The translations under genes were made by a program, and so were the position numbers. This document shows positions 25,479-34,228 of a DNA stretch of 64,000 nt, in pieces (position 1 is the stretch's first letter; every line of letters starts with the position of its first letter). The DNA lies in assembly GCA_934446365.1 (NCBI GenBank), contig CAKSDZ010000001.1, positions 62,001 through 126,000 on the forward strand, given 5' to 3'. This DNA comes from an uncultured Eubacteriales bacterium. GTDB taxonomy: Bacteria > Bacillota > Clostridia > Oscillospirales > CAG-272. The notes under the pieces were generated by a model. It did no database searches, was not told where the DNA came from, and was given only the letters and a program-made list of their open reading frames with translations.

Positions 25479-26485
25479 TGGATTTTTTCGGAGATATTTT
25501 CGGCAATGAGCGGCAAAAATCGTTTTTTGAAGCCTTAATCCGAGAGGGAAAGCTTTCACATGCGTATATCTTAGAGGCGCCGACCGGCGGAGGAAAAAAG
25601 ATGTTTGCGCTCCGCACCGCGGCGGCGCTTGCGGCCGCGGACGATGTTTTGGAGGAGCGGGACAAAAAATGCCGCCGCATTCTCGAAGGCCTTTCGCCCG
25701 ATGTTCGGATTCTTTCGCGGGGAGAGGACGGCAAAAAAACAATCGGCGTGGACGCCGTTCGCGATTTCACAGCTTCCGTGTATCTTGCGCCCTCCGAGCT
25801 TGGGTTTCAGTTCTATATCTTTGACGAGGCGGACCGCATCACGCCGCAGGCGCAGAATGCGCTTTTGAAAATCGTCGAGGAGCCGCCGCGGAATGTCTAT
25901 CTCTTTCTGCTGTGTGAGAACGCGCTCTCCCTGCTCACGACCGTGCGCTCGCGGGCGCAGAAGGTTTCGCTGCAAGTGTTTGACGAGAGCGCGCTTGCGG
26001 ATTACGCACGGCGCGTGAAGTTATCCGGCGCCGACGATGCGGCAAAGCTCGGTTTTGCGGTTCGGATGGCGAACGGTGCGATCGGCAGGCTGCGGACGAT
26101 TTTGGAAAACGGCGAATCCGAATTTGCGGCGTATTCGGCGGCAAAGCAGGCGGTCGAGGGACAGGCTATGAAAGGCAGGGGCATCTCTTATTACGAATTT
26201 TTGAAGCGTATTTGTGATTTTGTCCAAACGCGGGAGGCTCTGGAAGCCCTGACCGGATATCTTCTTTCCGCTTATGGGGATATTGCGCGCGCAAGGTGCA
26301 CGGAGGAAGCGCCGCCGGTGTTCTTTTCGGAGGATGAGGTGCGGCGATACGCGATGACGTTTGATACCGGCTCGATTGTAAAATCCTTCGACGCCGTAAA
26401 TTCGGTCAAAGGAGATTTGCGGTTTAATCCGAATCTTTCCCTTGCCGCGGCCGTTTTGGCCATGGCGCTTTGGAAAGCGGTTTGA
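25478..26485 (+). CDS. holB: DNA polymerase III subunit delta prime
   Basis: A 335-residue clamp-loader subunit of the AAA+ fold. Seen: FGNERQKSFFEALIREGKLSHAYILEAP with a degenerate P-loop (TGGGKKM), the helix FDEADRITPQAQNALLKIVEEPP, and LLTTVRSRAQ, which corresponds to the SRC motif region with Ser-Arg-Ala in place of SRC. It helps load the sliding clamp. The start at 25478 overlaps the darA stop. Its zinc-binding cysteines appear to be missing. Confidence 0.92.
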   Translation: MDFFGDIFGNERQKSFFEALIREGKLSHAYILEAPTGGGKKMFALRTAAALAAADDVLEERDKKCRRILEGLSPDVRILSRGEDGKKTIGVDAVRDFTASVYLAPSELGFQFYIFDEADRITPQAQNALLKIVEEPPRNVYLFLLCENALSLLTTVRSRAQKVSLQVFDESALADYARRVKLSGADDAAKLGFAVRMANGAIGRLRTILENGESEFAAYSAAKQAVEGQAMKGRGISYYEFLKRICDFVQTREALEALTGYLLSAYGDIARARCTEEAPPVFFSEDEVRRYAMTFDTGSIVKSFDAVNSVKGDLRFNPNLSLAAAVLAMALWKAV

Positions 26486-26555
26486 TAGGGAAGACTTTCT
26501 TGATTCCGTGTGTGCGTTTATGCGAATCAGGATGAAAGGCGAGGTTTCAATCAAT

Positions 26556-27455
26556 ATGAAAGACGAAATGAACAGAGACGGCATGGAAGAGGCCGCCTCG
26601 GAGAATATAACCTATGAAATTGTCGGTGTCAGATTCAAGGAGACCGGCAAAATCTATTATTTTGCGCCGGGAGACATGACCTTTTCCGAAGGGGATCATG
26701 CGATCGTGGAGACATCGCGCGGAATGGAATACGGCACGGTAGCCGTCGGCAACAAAACCGTGACGGAAAAGGAAGTGGTTCTCCCGCTGCGTCCGGTTCT
26801 GCGCCGTGCGACGCCGGAGGACGACCGCGTTTACGAGGAAAACAAGCGCAAGGAGAAGGAAGCGGCCAAAATATGCGCCCAGAAAATCGCGGAGCATAAG
26901 CTTGAAATGAAGCTTGTGGATGTGGAATATACCTTTGACAACAGCAAGCTGCTTTTCTATTTCACCGCGGACGGCCGCGTCGATTTCAGAGAGCTTGTAA
27001 AGAGCCTTGCGTCGGTATTCCGCACGCGGATCGAGCTTCGCCAGATCGGCATCCGCGACGAGACGAAGCTCATCGGCGGACTCGGCGTCTGCGGCAGACC
27101 GTTCTGCTGCAAGAAATTCCTCGACGATTTCGCGCAGGTTTCGATCAAGATGGCCAAGGAGCAGAATCTGTCTCTCAATTCTCAGAAAATTTCCGGCGCG
27201 TGCGGCAGGCTGATGTGCTGTCTGCGCTATGAGCATGAGGTATATGAGGAAGAGCTGAAAAAGCTGCCGAAGCTTGACAGCCTTGTCGATACGCCGGACG
27301 GCCGGGGGACCGTCTGTGAGATCAATCCGCTTTCCGGCATTGTAAAGGTGAAATTCCAAGGCGAGCATCAGATGATTCGCTCCTATGTAAAGGACGATGT
27401 GAAAATTCTCGCTTCTTCCAAAAAGGAAATGAAGGACGAAGCACCGGTTTCCTAA
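26556..27455 (+). CDS. ricT: RicT/YaaT, PSP1-domain protein
   Basis: A 299-residue cytoplasmic protein with a PSP1 C-terminal domain. Two cysteine motifs, LGVCGRPFCCKKFLDDF and ACGRLMCCLRYE, are the cluster-binding type seen in Bacillus YaaT/RicT, part of the Y-complex that affects RNase Y-dependent RNA processing and Spo0A phosphorylation. The start is uncertain; 26556 has GCGAGG upstream, while 26532 lacks a site. It completes the darA-holB-ricT operon. Confidence 0.92.
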   Translation: MKDEMNRDGMEEAASENITYEIVGVRFKETGKIYYFAPGDMTFSEGDHAIVETSRGMEYGTVAVGNKTVTEKEVVLPLRPVLRRATPEDDRVYEENKRKEKEAAKICAQKIAEHKLEMKLVDVEYTFDNSKLLFYFTADGRVDFRELVKSLASVFRTRIELRQIGIRDETKLIGGLGVCGRPFCCKKFLDDFAQVSIKMAKEQNLSLNSQKISGACGRLMCCLRYEHEVYEEELKKLPKLDSLVDTPDGRGTVCEINPLSGIVKVKFQGEHQMIRSYVKDDVKILASSKKEMKDEAPVS

Positions 27456-27475
27456 CGGATAAAAATACAAAGAGA

Positions 27476-27518
27476 GAGACGGCACACACGATTTTTTCGC
27501 TGTGCGCCGTCTCTTTTT
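27476..27518. terminator. Terminator after ricT
   Basis: GAGACGGC-CACA pairs with TGTG-GCCGTCTC, then six T. The convergent membrane gene ends at the same spot. Confidence 0.85.
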
Positions 27519-28090
27519 TAGATGCTTTCAGGTGAAACCTCGGGAAGATGCTTCCAGCAAAAGGCACAATGCTCCTGCTTGTCTTTTGTCAGATTTCCGC
27601 AAAACACACATAGCCTTTCCGGAGAATCCGATTTGTCGTGTTTTTCGCAAAAGGGCAGATTTTTGTAGTGATGAACCCTGTCGCCTATGTTGTAATGACC
27701 GGCGCCGAGGATATTTTTGTCGTAAAAGGTCATAACAAAAAGCTTGCCGTTCGGTTTTTTTACGTAGACGTATTCCGCATCCTCGCCATGGTGTCCGAGA
27801 TATTTTCCTTCTTTCGTAGCGTAGATACGACCAACCCTTTTTTTTACGACAACACCGTCCCAGCTTCTGTCCCATAATACTCGCCAGAGACCGAAAAACA
27901 GAAACGGAACGACGGCAAGAATGGCGATGAACAGCCATTGCATAGAAGAAATATCCTTGACGGCAATATGCCGTTGCATGATAAATCTGACGTAGGAACA
28001 GCCCCATAAGATCCACCAAAAAAGTGAGAGCGCGATTTTTTTCAGATCGGAGAGCCGTGACGCCATCTTGAGCTTTTTATCCGGCTGCAT
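27518..28090 (-). CDS. Two-helix membrane protein with C-terminal zinc ribbon
   Basis: A 190-residue protein: two hydrophobic helices (residues about 17-37 and 50-70), a beta-rich middle (GVVVKKRVGRIYATKEGKY), and a C-terminal ribbon with CVFCGN and CAFCWKH that would bind zinc. Family not recognised. It lies 17 bases downstream of the sensor kinase on the same strand and is probably co-transcribed, which could mean a role in its signalling. GGAGGGTAAC precedes the ATG. Confidence 0.7.
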   Translation of the reverse strand: MQPDKKLKMASRLSDLKKIALSLFWWILWGCSYVRFIMQRHIAVKDISSMQWLFIAILAVVPFLFFGLWRVLWDRSWDGVVVKKRVGRIYATKEGKYLGHHGEDAEYVYVKKPNGKLFVMTFYDKNILGAGHYNIGDRVHHYKNLPFCEKHDKSDSPERLCVFCGNLTKDKQEHCAFCWKHLPEVSPESI

Positions 28091-28107
28091 GTTACCCTCC
28101 TTTTTGT

Positions 28108-29451
28108 TTATCGGGAAGCGCTTTCGGAAGATACGGGAGCCTCTGCTTCCCGTATCATAATTTTAGAGATAAAGATTCCGTCTTGGTATTCAAATTTGGC
28201 AAGTCCGTCGTATTCATTCACGATCGACATAACGGATTGCAGTCCGATTCCGCCGCCCGGCTTGGTGGTTCGCGGCAGACCTCCGATAAAATCCGGCGCC
28301 TTTACGCAGGAATTTCGGAGGGTGATGCGGAGGGCTTCCTGCCTGTGATCGCATTGCATATCGATAAAGGGCGTGCCTTCCTTGACTTTCCCGCAGGCTT
28401 CGATGGCGTTTTCGATGATGTTGGCAAGAAGTCCGGCGAGGTCCACGGATTCGATTCGGATATTCTCAGGGATGTTGGCGATGATATTGACGCGGCAGCC
28501 TTTTTCCATGGCTACACTGGCATATGTGGCTAAAACTGAATTGACGACTGTGTTCCGGCAGTATATCATATCGCGGATCTTCTCGATTTTTGTGCTGTGC
28601 TCGGCGAGAAATGCTTTTGCCTGCTCGGTTTTTCCGTCTTCCAGCATTTTCAGAAGCACAGCGTCATGGTGACGGAGGTCATGGCGCAGCTTTTTGACCA
28701 TGGCATCGCTTTCCTTATGCGTGACAAGCTGTCCCTCCAAATAATGGAGCTGCTGCTCGCGTCTGCTAAGCAGAATTTCCTTGTTTACGTTTTTCATGGC
28801 TTGATCGAAGCTCAATATCGACATCGCGTAAACACAGAGCATCAGGATAATGGAGGCGATACAGATATAATTGTTATACGGCTCTCTTTCATAAAAGGGA
28901 ACCGGAATCAAAAAGACGAAAGTGAAAAGAATGGAAAAGCCGCAAGCCATAACGGCGAGGTTGACCCATCCCTTGTGCAGATATTTTATGTATTGCCGGT
29001 ATGGCTTGCGGAGATAAGTATAAGAGACGCATAAAGTAATCACATACAGTGTGATTCGGATGTAGATTTCCGCCCAAACATTGTCGAGAAAGAAAGCTTC
29101 TGTGAGCGTATAGGCGAAATAGGATATGATAAAATAAAGATTGATTTGCGTAAAAATGTTCAGTACCGTCTGAAAGAAGCCGTCTTTTGTGTAAAAAATC
29201 AGCGTGGAAGAAACGATCATGCAGCACAGCACCATGGTAGAGGAGATAAATTCCGTCTTATCGGACGGTCTGAACATCAGCGTGGCAATGATGAGGGAAA
29301 TCAGAAAGCCCATAATAATGTAAAATGCGCTGACGCTTTTGGAGCGTTTGGATTCCGTAAAGGAAAGAACGAGCAGGGCATTTCCGGTTATGGTGATGAA
29401 GCTTCTGAGATATGACACGAATATTTCAATGTTGATTGAAGCAAGCGGCAT
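28108..29451 (-). CDS. GHKL-type sensor histidine kinase (AgrC-like)
   Basis: A 447-residue protein with six to seven membrane helices over residues 1-210, a coiled coil (EILLSRREQQLHYLEGQLVTHKE), the phosphorylation region KKLRHDLRHHDAVLL near residue 265, and an ATPase domain with NIIENAIEAC and GGGIGLQSV. This is the HPK10/AgrC class that normally pairs with a LytTR response regulator and senses peptides. No response regulator is encoded next to it. AGGAGG precedes the start. Confidence 0.88.
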   Translation of the reverse strand: MPLASINIEIFVSYLRSFITITGNALLVLSFTESKRSKSVSAFYIIMGFLISLIIATLMFRPSDKTEFISSTMVLCCMIVSSTLIFYTKDGFFQTVLNIFTQINLYFIISYFAYTLTEAFFLDNVWAEIYIRITLYVITLCVSYTYLRKPYRQYIKYLHKGWVNLAVMACGFSILFTFVFLIPVPFYEREPYNNYICIASIILMLCVYAMSILSFDQAMKNVNKEILLSRREQQLHYLEGQLVTHKESDAMVKKLRHDLRHHDAVLLKMLEDGKTEQAKAFLAEHSTKIEKIRDMIYCRNTVVNSVLATYASVAMEKGCRVNIIANIPENIRIESVDLAGLLANIIENAIEACGKVKEGTPFIDMQCDHRQEALRITLRNSCVKAPDFIGGLPRTTKPGGGIGLQSVMSIVNEYDGLAKFEYQDGIFISKIMIREAEAPVSSESASR

Positions 29452-29568
29452 ATCAAAAGCCTCCTCTTAGTGTGGTTTATGATTTTTTATCATTATAACA
29501 TAATCTCAGAGAAAAATCCACATAAAAAATAATAATCCGAATTTTGCAAAAAAACTCTGATTTAGGTA

Positions 29569-29597
29569 TTGACATTTCTGAAAAAATCGGGTATAAT
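29569..29597 (+). promoter_or_regulatory. Consensus promoter of the tRNA-Leu genes
   Basis: TTGACA at 29569-29574 and TATAAT at 29592-29597, 17-base spacer, 22 bases before the first tRNA. Confidence 0.9.
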
Positions 29598-29619
29598 AGT
29601 GGGCGTCGCAGAAAGTTAT

Positions 29620-29703
29620 GCGAGAGTGGCGGAACTGGCAGACGCGCACGTTTGAGGGGCGTGTGGTTTTACCATACGGGTTCAAGTCCCGTTTCTCGCA
29701 CCA
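29620..29703 (+). tRNA. tRNA-Leu (anticodon GAG)
   Basis: Acceptor GCGAGAG pairs with the 3' TTCTCGC, a long variable arm is present as in class II tRNAs, the anticodon loop reads TTTGAGG (GAG), the T arm has GGGTTCAAGTCCC, and the gene encodes CCA. Confidence 0.95.
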
Positions 29704-29706
29704 TTC

Positions 29707-29733
29707 AGCCACTGGTTTTCAGTGGCTGTTTTA
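29707..29733 (+). terminator. Hairpin between the two tRNA-Leu genes
   Basis: AGCCACTG and CAGTGGCT form a stem followed by GTTTTATT. It may act as a partial terminator or a processing signal between the tRNAs. Confidence 0.5.
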
Positions 29734-29743
29734 TTCCCGGCAA

Positions 29744-29830
29744 GCGGATATGGCGGAATTGGCAGACGCGCTAGATTCAGGTTCTAGTGAATGCAAGTTC
29801 ATGCAGGTTCAAGTCCTGTTATCCGCACCA
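29744..29830 (+). tRNA. tRNA-Leu (anticodon CAG)
   Basis: Acceptor GCGGATA pairs with TATCCGC, the anticodon loop is TTCAGGT (CAG), a long variable arm (TGAATGCAAGTTCATGC) is present, the T arm reads AGGTTCAAGTCCT, and CCA is encoded. Confidence 0.95.
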
Positions 29831-29833
29831 CGT

Positions 29834-29864
29834 CGGAGCAAGCTATGCTTGCTCCGATTTTTTC
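29834..29864 (+). terminator. Terminator of the tRNA-Leu genes
   Basis: GGAGCAAGC and GCTTGCTCC form a nine-base-pair stem before GATTTTTTC. A further imperfect stem (AAAAGGAAC/GTTCCTTTT) lies at 29919-29973. Confidence 0.85.
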
Positions 29865-29986
29865 TTGCAAAAAGGCATGTTCGCATCGGCTATTCGGTTA
29901 TAAACGCCCTCATTAGGAAAAGGAACTCACTTCTGAGCAGTCCGATTGGGCTGGCTAAGGCGGGTTCCTTTTGTTATATATAAAAC

Positions 29987-30021
29987 CGCCGTGGATATCC
30001 GATATTCGGATATCCACGGCG
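29987..30021. terminator. Perfect 15-bp palindrome below a small gene
   Basis: CGCCGTGGATATCCG and CGGATATCCACGGCG pair perfectly around ATATT. On the minus strand GTTTTATATA follows, so it probably ends transcripts of the small gene at 30031-30171. Confidence 0.65.
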
Positions 30022-30030
30022 ATTCTCGCA

Positions 30031-30171
30031 TCAGTTGCCGCCCGGTCCGTCTCTGCGTTCGCGCGTATCGGGAATTTCGATTTTTCCCTTGATATCGCCG
30101 GGCGCCACGGGCTTTTTATTTTTCTCGGACGGCTTTTCTTGCTTTGGCTTTGCTGTATTTTCCTTGGACAT
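30031..30171 (-). CDS. Small basic/acidic protein, 46 residues, unknown
   Basis: The frame starts at 30171 behind AAGGAGGGATTGT, an excellent ribosome site, and is followed by a strong hairpin. The protein, starting MSKENTAKPKQEKPSEK and ending RRDGPGGN, is almost entirely charged residues and proline, so it is probably disordered. Family unknown. The ribosome site and the terminator are the main support. Confidence 0.5.
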   Translation of the reverse strand: MSKENTAKPKQEKPSEKNKKPVAPGDIKGKIEIPDTRERRDGPGGN

Positions 30172-30243
30172 ACAATCCCTCCTTTTTCACATTTTAGTAT
30201 GCTTCGCCGGAGGGAATTCATTCACGTTCTACGAATGGTTATA

Positions 30244-30270
30244 AGAGCTGCCGCCAATGGCGGCAGCTCT
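30244..30270. terminator. Hairpin after the lipoprotein gene
   Basis: AGAGCTGCCGCC and GGCGGCAGCTCT form a 12-base-pair stem around AAT. T-rich sequence follows on the plus side; on the minus side only TTATAAC follows. Confidence 0.6.
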
Positions 30271-30283
30271 TATAACGATTTTT

Positions 30284-31036
30284 TTACTTCACAGAGACGG
30301 AAAAATAACACTTGCCGTCCTCTTCACGAATCCGTATTCGATAAAGGGAATCGATCTCCAAGGTGCCGTTTGCGCCGGTATTGTCGAAAGCCGGCTGAAT
30401 GACGATGCTTTCTTTATTTCGGTAGCCGGACAGGATGATTTCGTTTTCATTCGTTTCCGTTTCATACCAGCCGCATTCCCGATAAAACCGTGCATACTCG
30501 TCAAAGCTGCCGCTCGTTTTGTATTCGACATCGATATACAACGTGTAATACGGTGTGGCACCTTCCAGTATCAACGGATCCGTAATGAGATGCACCGGCA
30601 GCAAAAGTGCGGATTTTACCTGATTGCCGCTTTTGTCTATATCGGTTATCAAAATGCCCCGCATACCGCTGAACACATACTGATTTTCATGCTTGGCAAG
30701 GCAATAGTAATCGGTATATCCGCCCCCGCTTATCTTTTTGATCCAAATTGCGCGCTCATATTTTGATGCGCTGATTTCCGGAATTTTTGAGATGATGTCA
30801 TATAATTCGTCGAGCGTCAGCTCCGTCTCAAATGTGAGATAACCGTTTCCCTCCAAGCCGCCGACCGAAGCGTTGTCCGCCCGGATGGGCAGGGTCAGCT
30901 TTTCCTTGCTGAAAAGAGCGATGGCTGTGATGCTGTCGACAGCTCTGTTTCCGCTGCATCCTGCAAAAGAGAACAGGAGAAGCAGCAAAGCTGCGGCAAA
31001 ACAGGAGAGCCTTATCCCGATTTTTTGCGCTCCCAC
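30284..31036 (-). CDS. Lipoprotein of unknown function, partner of the cysteine peptidase
   Basis: A 250-residue protein with a lipoprotein signal (FAAALLLLLFSFAGC, Cys near residue 27) and a soluble exported domain rich in beta strands and aromatic residues. It starts with GTG, AGGTC lies upstream, and only three bases separate it from the peptidase stop codon, so the pair is co-transcribed. No family recognised. By analogy with protease/inhibitor pairs it could be an inhibitor, foldase or substrate tether; that is speculation. Confidence 0.7.
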   Translation of the reverse strand: MGAQKIGIRLSCFAAALLLLLFSFAGCSGNRAVDSITAIALFSKEKLTLPIRADNASVGGLEGNGYLTFETELTLDELYDIISKIPEISASKYERAIWIKKISGGGYTDYYCLAKHENQYVFSGMRGILITDIDKSGNQVKSALLLPVHLITDPLILEGATPYYTLYIDVEYKTSGSFDEYARFYRECGWYETETNENEIILSGYRNKESIVIQPAFDNTGANGTLEIDSLYRIRIREEDGKCYFSVSVK

Positions 31037-31039
31037 GGG

Positions 31040-32206
31040 TTATTTGACCTCCATCGCGTAAATGCTGCCGAGTGTTCCGACGATCGTTACTTCCGCATAG
31101 CCGTTCCATCCGTAATGACAGATGAAATCATCGCCGGAATATTGGTATGCTACAACGGCATGTCCGGATTTCTTTCCGGTTCCGGAATAATTGGGCGGAT
31201 CCGCCAAGCTGCCGAAAAGCTCCACCGGATAACCGTTGTCAAGGATTCCGCGGATTGTGCTTTTGGTGAAAAAGCCCCAATATCTGTCCGTGTGATCGAT
31301 GTCCGTGATGCCTTTGAGGCTCAGATACTGCTTGGAGACGGAATGGATATGTATGGAGGTGGTAGTGTCCTTGGGGTCCAAATCATATAAATACTTGGTG
31401 AAAGAGCTGTCGTTGTTTTTGAGCTGTGTTTTGGAAGCATTGGTCCAATATTGGTCGTCCATATACTTGTCGTCGACGAATTTATCGAAGAACGCGTAAA
31501 GTATATTCAGTCCGACGAATCCGCAGCAGCCGTCGCCCACGCTGAAATAGCCGCAGCTGCTGAGATTTTTGAACCAGTCCACTTGCGCTTGCGTCAGACC
31601 GCTCTGCACTGAGGTCGTATTTGCCTGAACCATGGTTGCATATGCGGTCGTGTTGCTGTTGATCACATAATCCAGTGTAACGATGCTTTTGTTTTGGTTT
31701 AGTTCCGCGGTCATATTCGCAGATGTCAAATTCATTCTCTGGACATCGACCGAATTGTCTATGATTTCATCAATGACGGTATGATAGAAAATGCCGCCTT
31801 CTTCAATATAGTATTCCGTCGGCCCTCCGTAATATAGAGTGCTGCCCGAGAGTCCCGCATAGGGAGAAGGCGCACTCGGCGATGATTCGACAAAAACACC
31901 GGATTCGGGATGATAGATCATATAACCTGTCGGATTGCCTTCTATCACCAAATAATCCTCACCGGAAAAATCCTTGACGGGAAGGATCCTCGCGATTGAC
32001 AGAGATTGATTTTCCTTTTGGATGCTGCTCATTTTTGCTGAAAACACATTTAAAAGATTATTGCTGACAGCGGTGCTGTTTTTTGCGGCCGCGATGTTAA
32101 CCGCGCCGATTGGAAGCTGGGTTGCACAGGCGCAAAGCATGACAAGAGCGATAACCATGGAAACGATTTTTACGAAATTCATTTTTGCACATTTTCTTTG
32201 TGTCAT
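31040..32206 (-). CDS. Secreted cysteine-peptidase-like protein
   Basis: A 388-residue exported protein: signal helix at residues 10-28, a pro-region-like N-terminal half (to about residue 200), then a papain-like module with GDGCCGFVGLNILYAFF (Cys 227/228), KKSGHAVVAYQY (His 349) and CHYGWNGYAEV near the end. The Cys, His and downstream polar residue are in the order of C1/C10/C39-like peptidases. The start at 32206 follows GGGAGGAATC. Target unknown; probably cell-surface or secreted activity. Confidence 0.75.
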   Translation of the reverse strand: MTQRKCAKMNFVKIVSMVIALVMLCACATQLPIGAVNIAAAKNSTAVSNNLLNVFSAKMSSIQKENQSLSIARILPVKDFSGEDYLVIEGNPTGYMIYHPESGVFVESSPSAPSPYAGLSGSTLYYGGPTEYYIEEGGIFYHTVIDEIIDNSVDVQRMNLTSANMTAELNQNKSIVTLDYVINSNTTAYATMVQANTTSVQSGLTQAQVDWFKNLSSCGYFSVGDGCCGFVGLNILYAFFDKFVDDKYMDDQYWTNASKTQLKNNDSSFTKYLYDLDPKDTTTSIHIHSVSKQYLSLKGITDIDHTDRYWGFFTKSTIRGILDNGYPVELFGSLADPPNYSGTGKKSGHAVVAYQYSGDDFICHYGWNGYAEVTIVGTLGSIYAMEVK

Positions 32207-32431
32207 TTTTTGATTCCTCCCATTTTTATTTTATCCTGCATTTCGGTTTTCCGCCGGGTTCTGCGGTGGATTTTTATGATTTTGCTTTGCATATTTTGCA
32301 TATAGGAAATTTCTTTCCTATATGCCCGCACAGCCGAAAGAGAAGGGGAATCGCCATATTGCCGAAAATACCGTGACCGCTGACTGTTTTCATACCGACA
32401 GCCCTCCCTATCATATAAAATCTATAAAACA

Positions 32432-32474
32432 GCGCATAAGAAAACGGGTACGTAAGCCCTAAATTCTTATGCGC
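32432..32474. other. Long inverted repeat in the peptidase leader
   Basis: GCGCATAAGAA pairs with TTCTTATGCGC around a GGG/CCC-capped loop. It lies inside the roughly 370-base leader between the promoter at 32589-32617 and the peptidase start; a second stem (CATATAGGAAA/TTTCCTATATG) lies near 32298-32322. Regulatory role inferred. Confidence 0.45.
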
Positions 32475-32588
32475 ATCGATTTATCTTCGCCAAGTGAACC
32501 GCACTTTGCAATTCAAGAAATACTCGGCATTGGCGCTTTGGCATATCATTGTCGGGCGGATTTCTTATACGGCTGCTTTTATAAATTC

Positions 32589-32617
32589 AATATACCATAT
32601 TTGGATAAAACTGTCAA
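32589..32617 (-). promoter_or_regulatory. Sigma-A promoter of the peptidase operon
   Basis: On the minus strand TTGACA (32617-32612) and TATATT (32594-32589), 17-base spacer. The leader is long for a two-gene operon. Between here and mutY (32618-33078) I see no supported gene, only weak frames. Confidence 0.65.
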
Positions 32618-33078
32618 GAATTAAACCGGAGAAATTTGTAAATTGTGAAAAATAAACACAAGTAAGGAGAAAATTTGTAAATTCCGACGTGGTCTTTCGG
32701 CTGTTTTTTGTCTTAAATCGATAAGCTTTATGCCGTTCTTTACAAGGGCTGCCTTTTATGCTATAATAACCTTGTTGAAAAACGGAGAGTACGATAGGAC
32801 ATACCGAAACGGAATCAAGGAATATTTTCTCATGACGATGCTGTTCGGCGCGGTCATGGGAATTTTGACTTCTGACGCTGCATGCTTCCATGGGGGCTTC
32901 TCGGTCTTTTGGCCGGCCGGCTGTCTCCTTTTATCATATTTCTGTTATGCAAAGAAATATGATAAAATGCGCATTGCGGTCGCCAAAGAAAGGGCAATTT
33001 TCTGCAATGGCGCTGTTGCGGTCATACGGAGTGGGATACGGACATCGATCCGTTATGGGAAAGGGAAGAGGTGACAGG

Positions 33079-34143
33079 ATGGAATGCCGCGGCGAATTGG
33101 AGCGGATGGTAGCTCCGCTGCTCGTATGGTATGAAAAAAATAAGAAAGAGCTGCCGTGGAGAACGGAGGCGACGCCGTATCATATATGGCTCTCGGAAAT
33201 TATGCTTCAACAGACGCGCACCACGGCGGTGATTCCGTATTATGAGCGCTTTATCTGTGAGCTTCCGTTCGTTTCCGCGCTTGCCGAGGTGCCCGACGAT
33301 GCCCTCATGAAGCTGTGGGAAGGGCTTGGCTATTACAGCCGTGCGCGGAATCTGAAAAAAGCGGCGCGTATTCTGATGGAGAATTACGGCGGACATCTTC
33401 CGGATACGGCGGAAGCGCTGCGCGCGCTTCCCGGCATCGGGGATTATACGGCGGGAGCCATTGCTTCGATTGCATTCGGCAGGCCGGAGCCTGCCGTCGA
33501 CGGAAACGTGCTGCGTACCGTTATGCGCTTTACCGGCTGTGAAGACGATATCGCCGCGCCCGCGACAAAAAAACGGGTGGCGGAAGCGCTGCGGGAAATC
33601 TATCCGTCGGGACGTGAGGCGGGGATTTTCACGCAGGCGATTATGGAACTGGGGGAGAATGTGTGTATTCCGAACGGCGCGCCGAAATGCGGCGCCTGTC
33701 CGCTTCGGGAGATGTGCGAGGCGAGGATTTCCGGACGGACGGAGACGATTCCGGTCAAAAGTCCGAAGAAAGCAAGGAGAACGGAGGAATGCACGGTGCT
33801 GCTGCTTTCCTGCCGCGGAAAATACGCCATACGCCGCAGGCAGGAGAGCGGACTGCTCGCCGGTCTTTGGGAATTTCCGAATGTGACGGGACACATGAGC
33901 GCCTCCGACGCGGCAAATTATATTCGTGGGCTTGGCATGGAGACGCTTTCCTGTGAACCGTGCGGTGACGCCGTCCATATTTTTACGCATGTGGAGTGGC
34001 ATATGACGGGATATCTTGCGGAGTGTGTGGCTATGGCGGAGAATCTGACATGGGAGTGCGCGGAGACGATTCTTTCGCGTTATGCGATTCCGACGGCCTT
34101 TCGCGCTTATGTCGACGTGATGGTGCGGGATGCCGAGGCATAA
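33079..34143 (+). CDS. mutY: A/G-specific adenine glycosylase
   Basis: A 354-residue DNA repair enzyme that removes adenine opposite 8-oxoguanine. The helix-hairpin-helix is LPGIGDYTAGAIASIAF, followed by the catalytic Asp in AVDGNVLRTV; the [4Fe-4S] ligands are in CIPNGAPKCGACPLREMC; the C-terminal NUDIX-like domain that recognises oxoG starts near residue 235 (VLLLSCRGKYAIRRR). The start at 33079 follows AAGAGGTGACAGG. Longer upstream extension is not supported. Confidence 0.95.
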   Translation: MECRGELERMVAPLLVWYEKNKKELPWRTEATPYHIWLSEIMLQQTRTTAVIPYYERFICELPFVSALAEVPDDALMKLWEGLGYYSRARNLKKAARILMENYGGHLPDTAEALRALPGIGDYTAGAIASIAFGRPEPAVDGNVLRTVMRFTGCEDDIAAPATKKRVAEALREIYPSGREAGIFTQAIMELGENVCIPNGAPKCGACPLREMCEARISGRTETIPVKSPKKARRTEECTVLLLSCRGKYAIRRRQESGLLAGLWEFPNVTGHMSASDAANYIRGLGMETLSCEPCGDAVHIFTHVEWHMTGYLAECVAMAENLTWECAETILSRYAIPTAFRAYVDVMVRDAEA

Positions 34144-34195
34144 AAGCGGCGGGGCGGACGGGATTTTGTGGAGGCGGTAACGGCAGGGAATAAAG

Positions 34196-34228
34196 AAAGG
34201 GAGAGCGAAGCTCTCCCTTTCTTTCACT
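34196..34228. terminator. Bidirectional terminator after mutY
   Basis: AAAGGGAGAGC and GCTCTCCCTTT pair around GAA, followed by CTTTC; the convergent lipoprotein gene ends here as well. Confidence 0.85.

Noticed and set aside
32730..33074. 114-codon open frame upstream of mutY
   Set aside because: A -10-like TATAAT lies near 32760, and part of the sequence reads as hydrophobic residues in two frames, but no frame has a good ribosome site and a continuous plausible protein. At most a decayed membrane gene.
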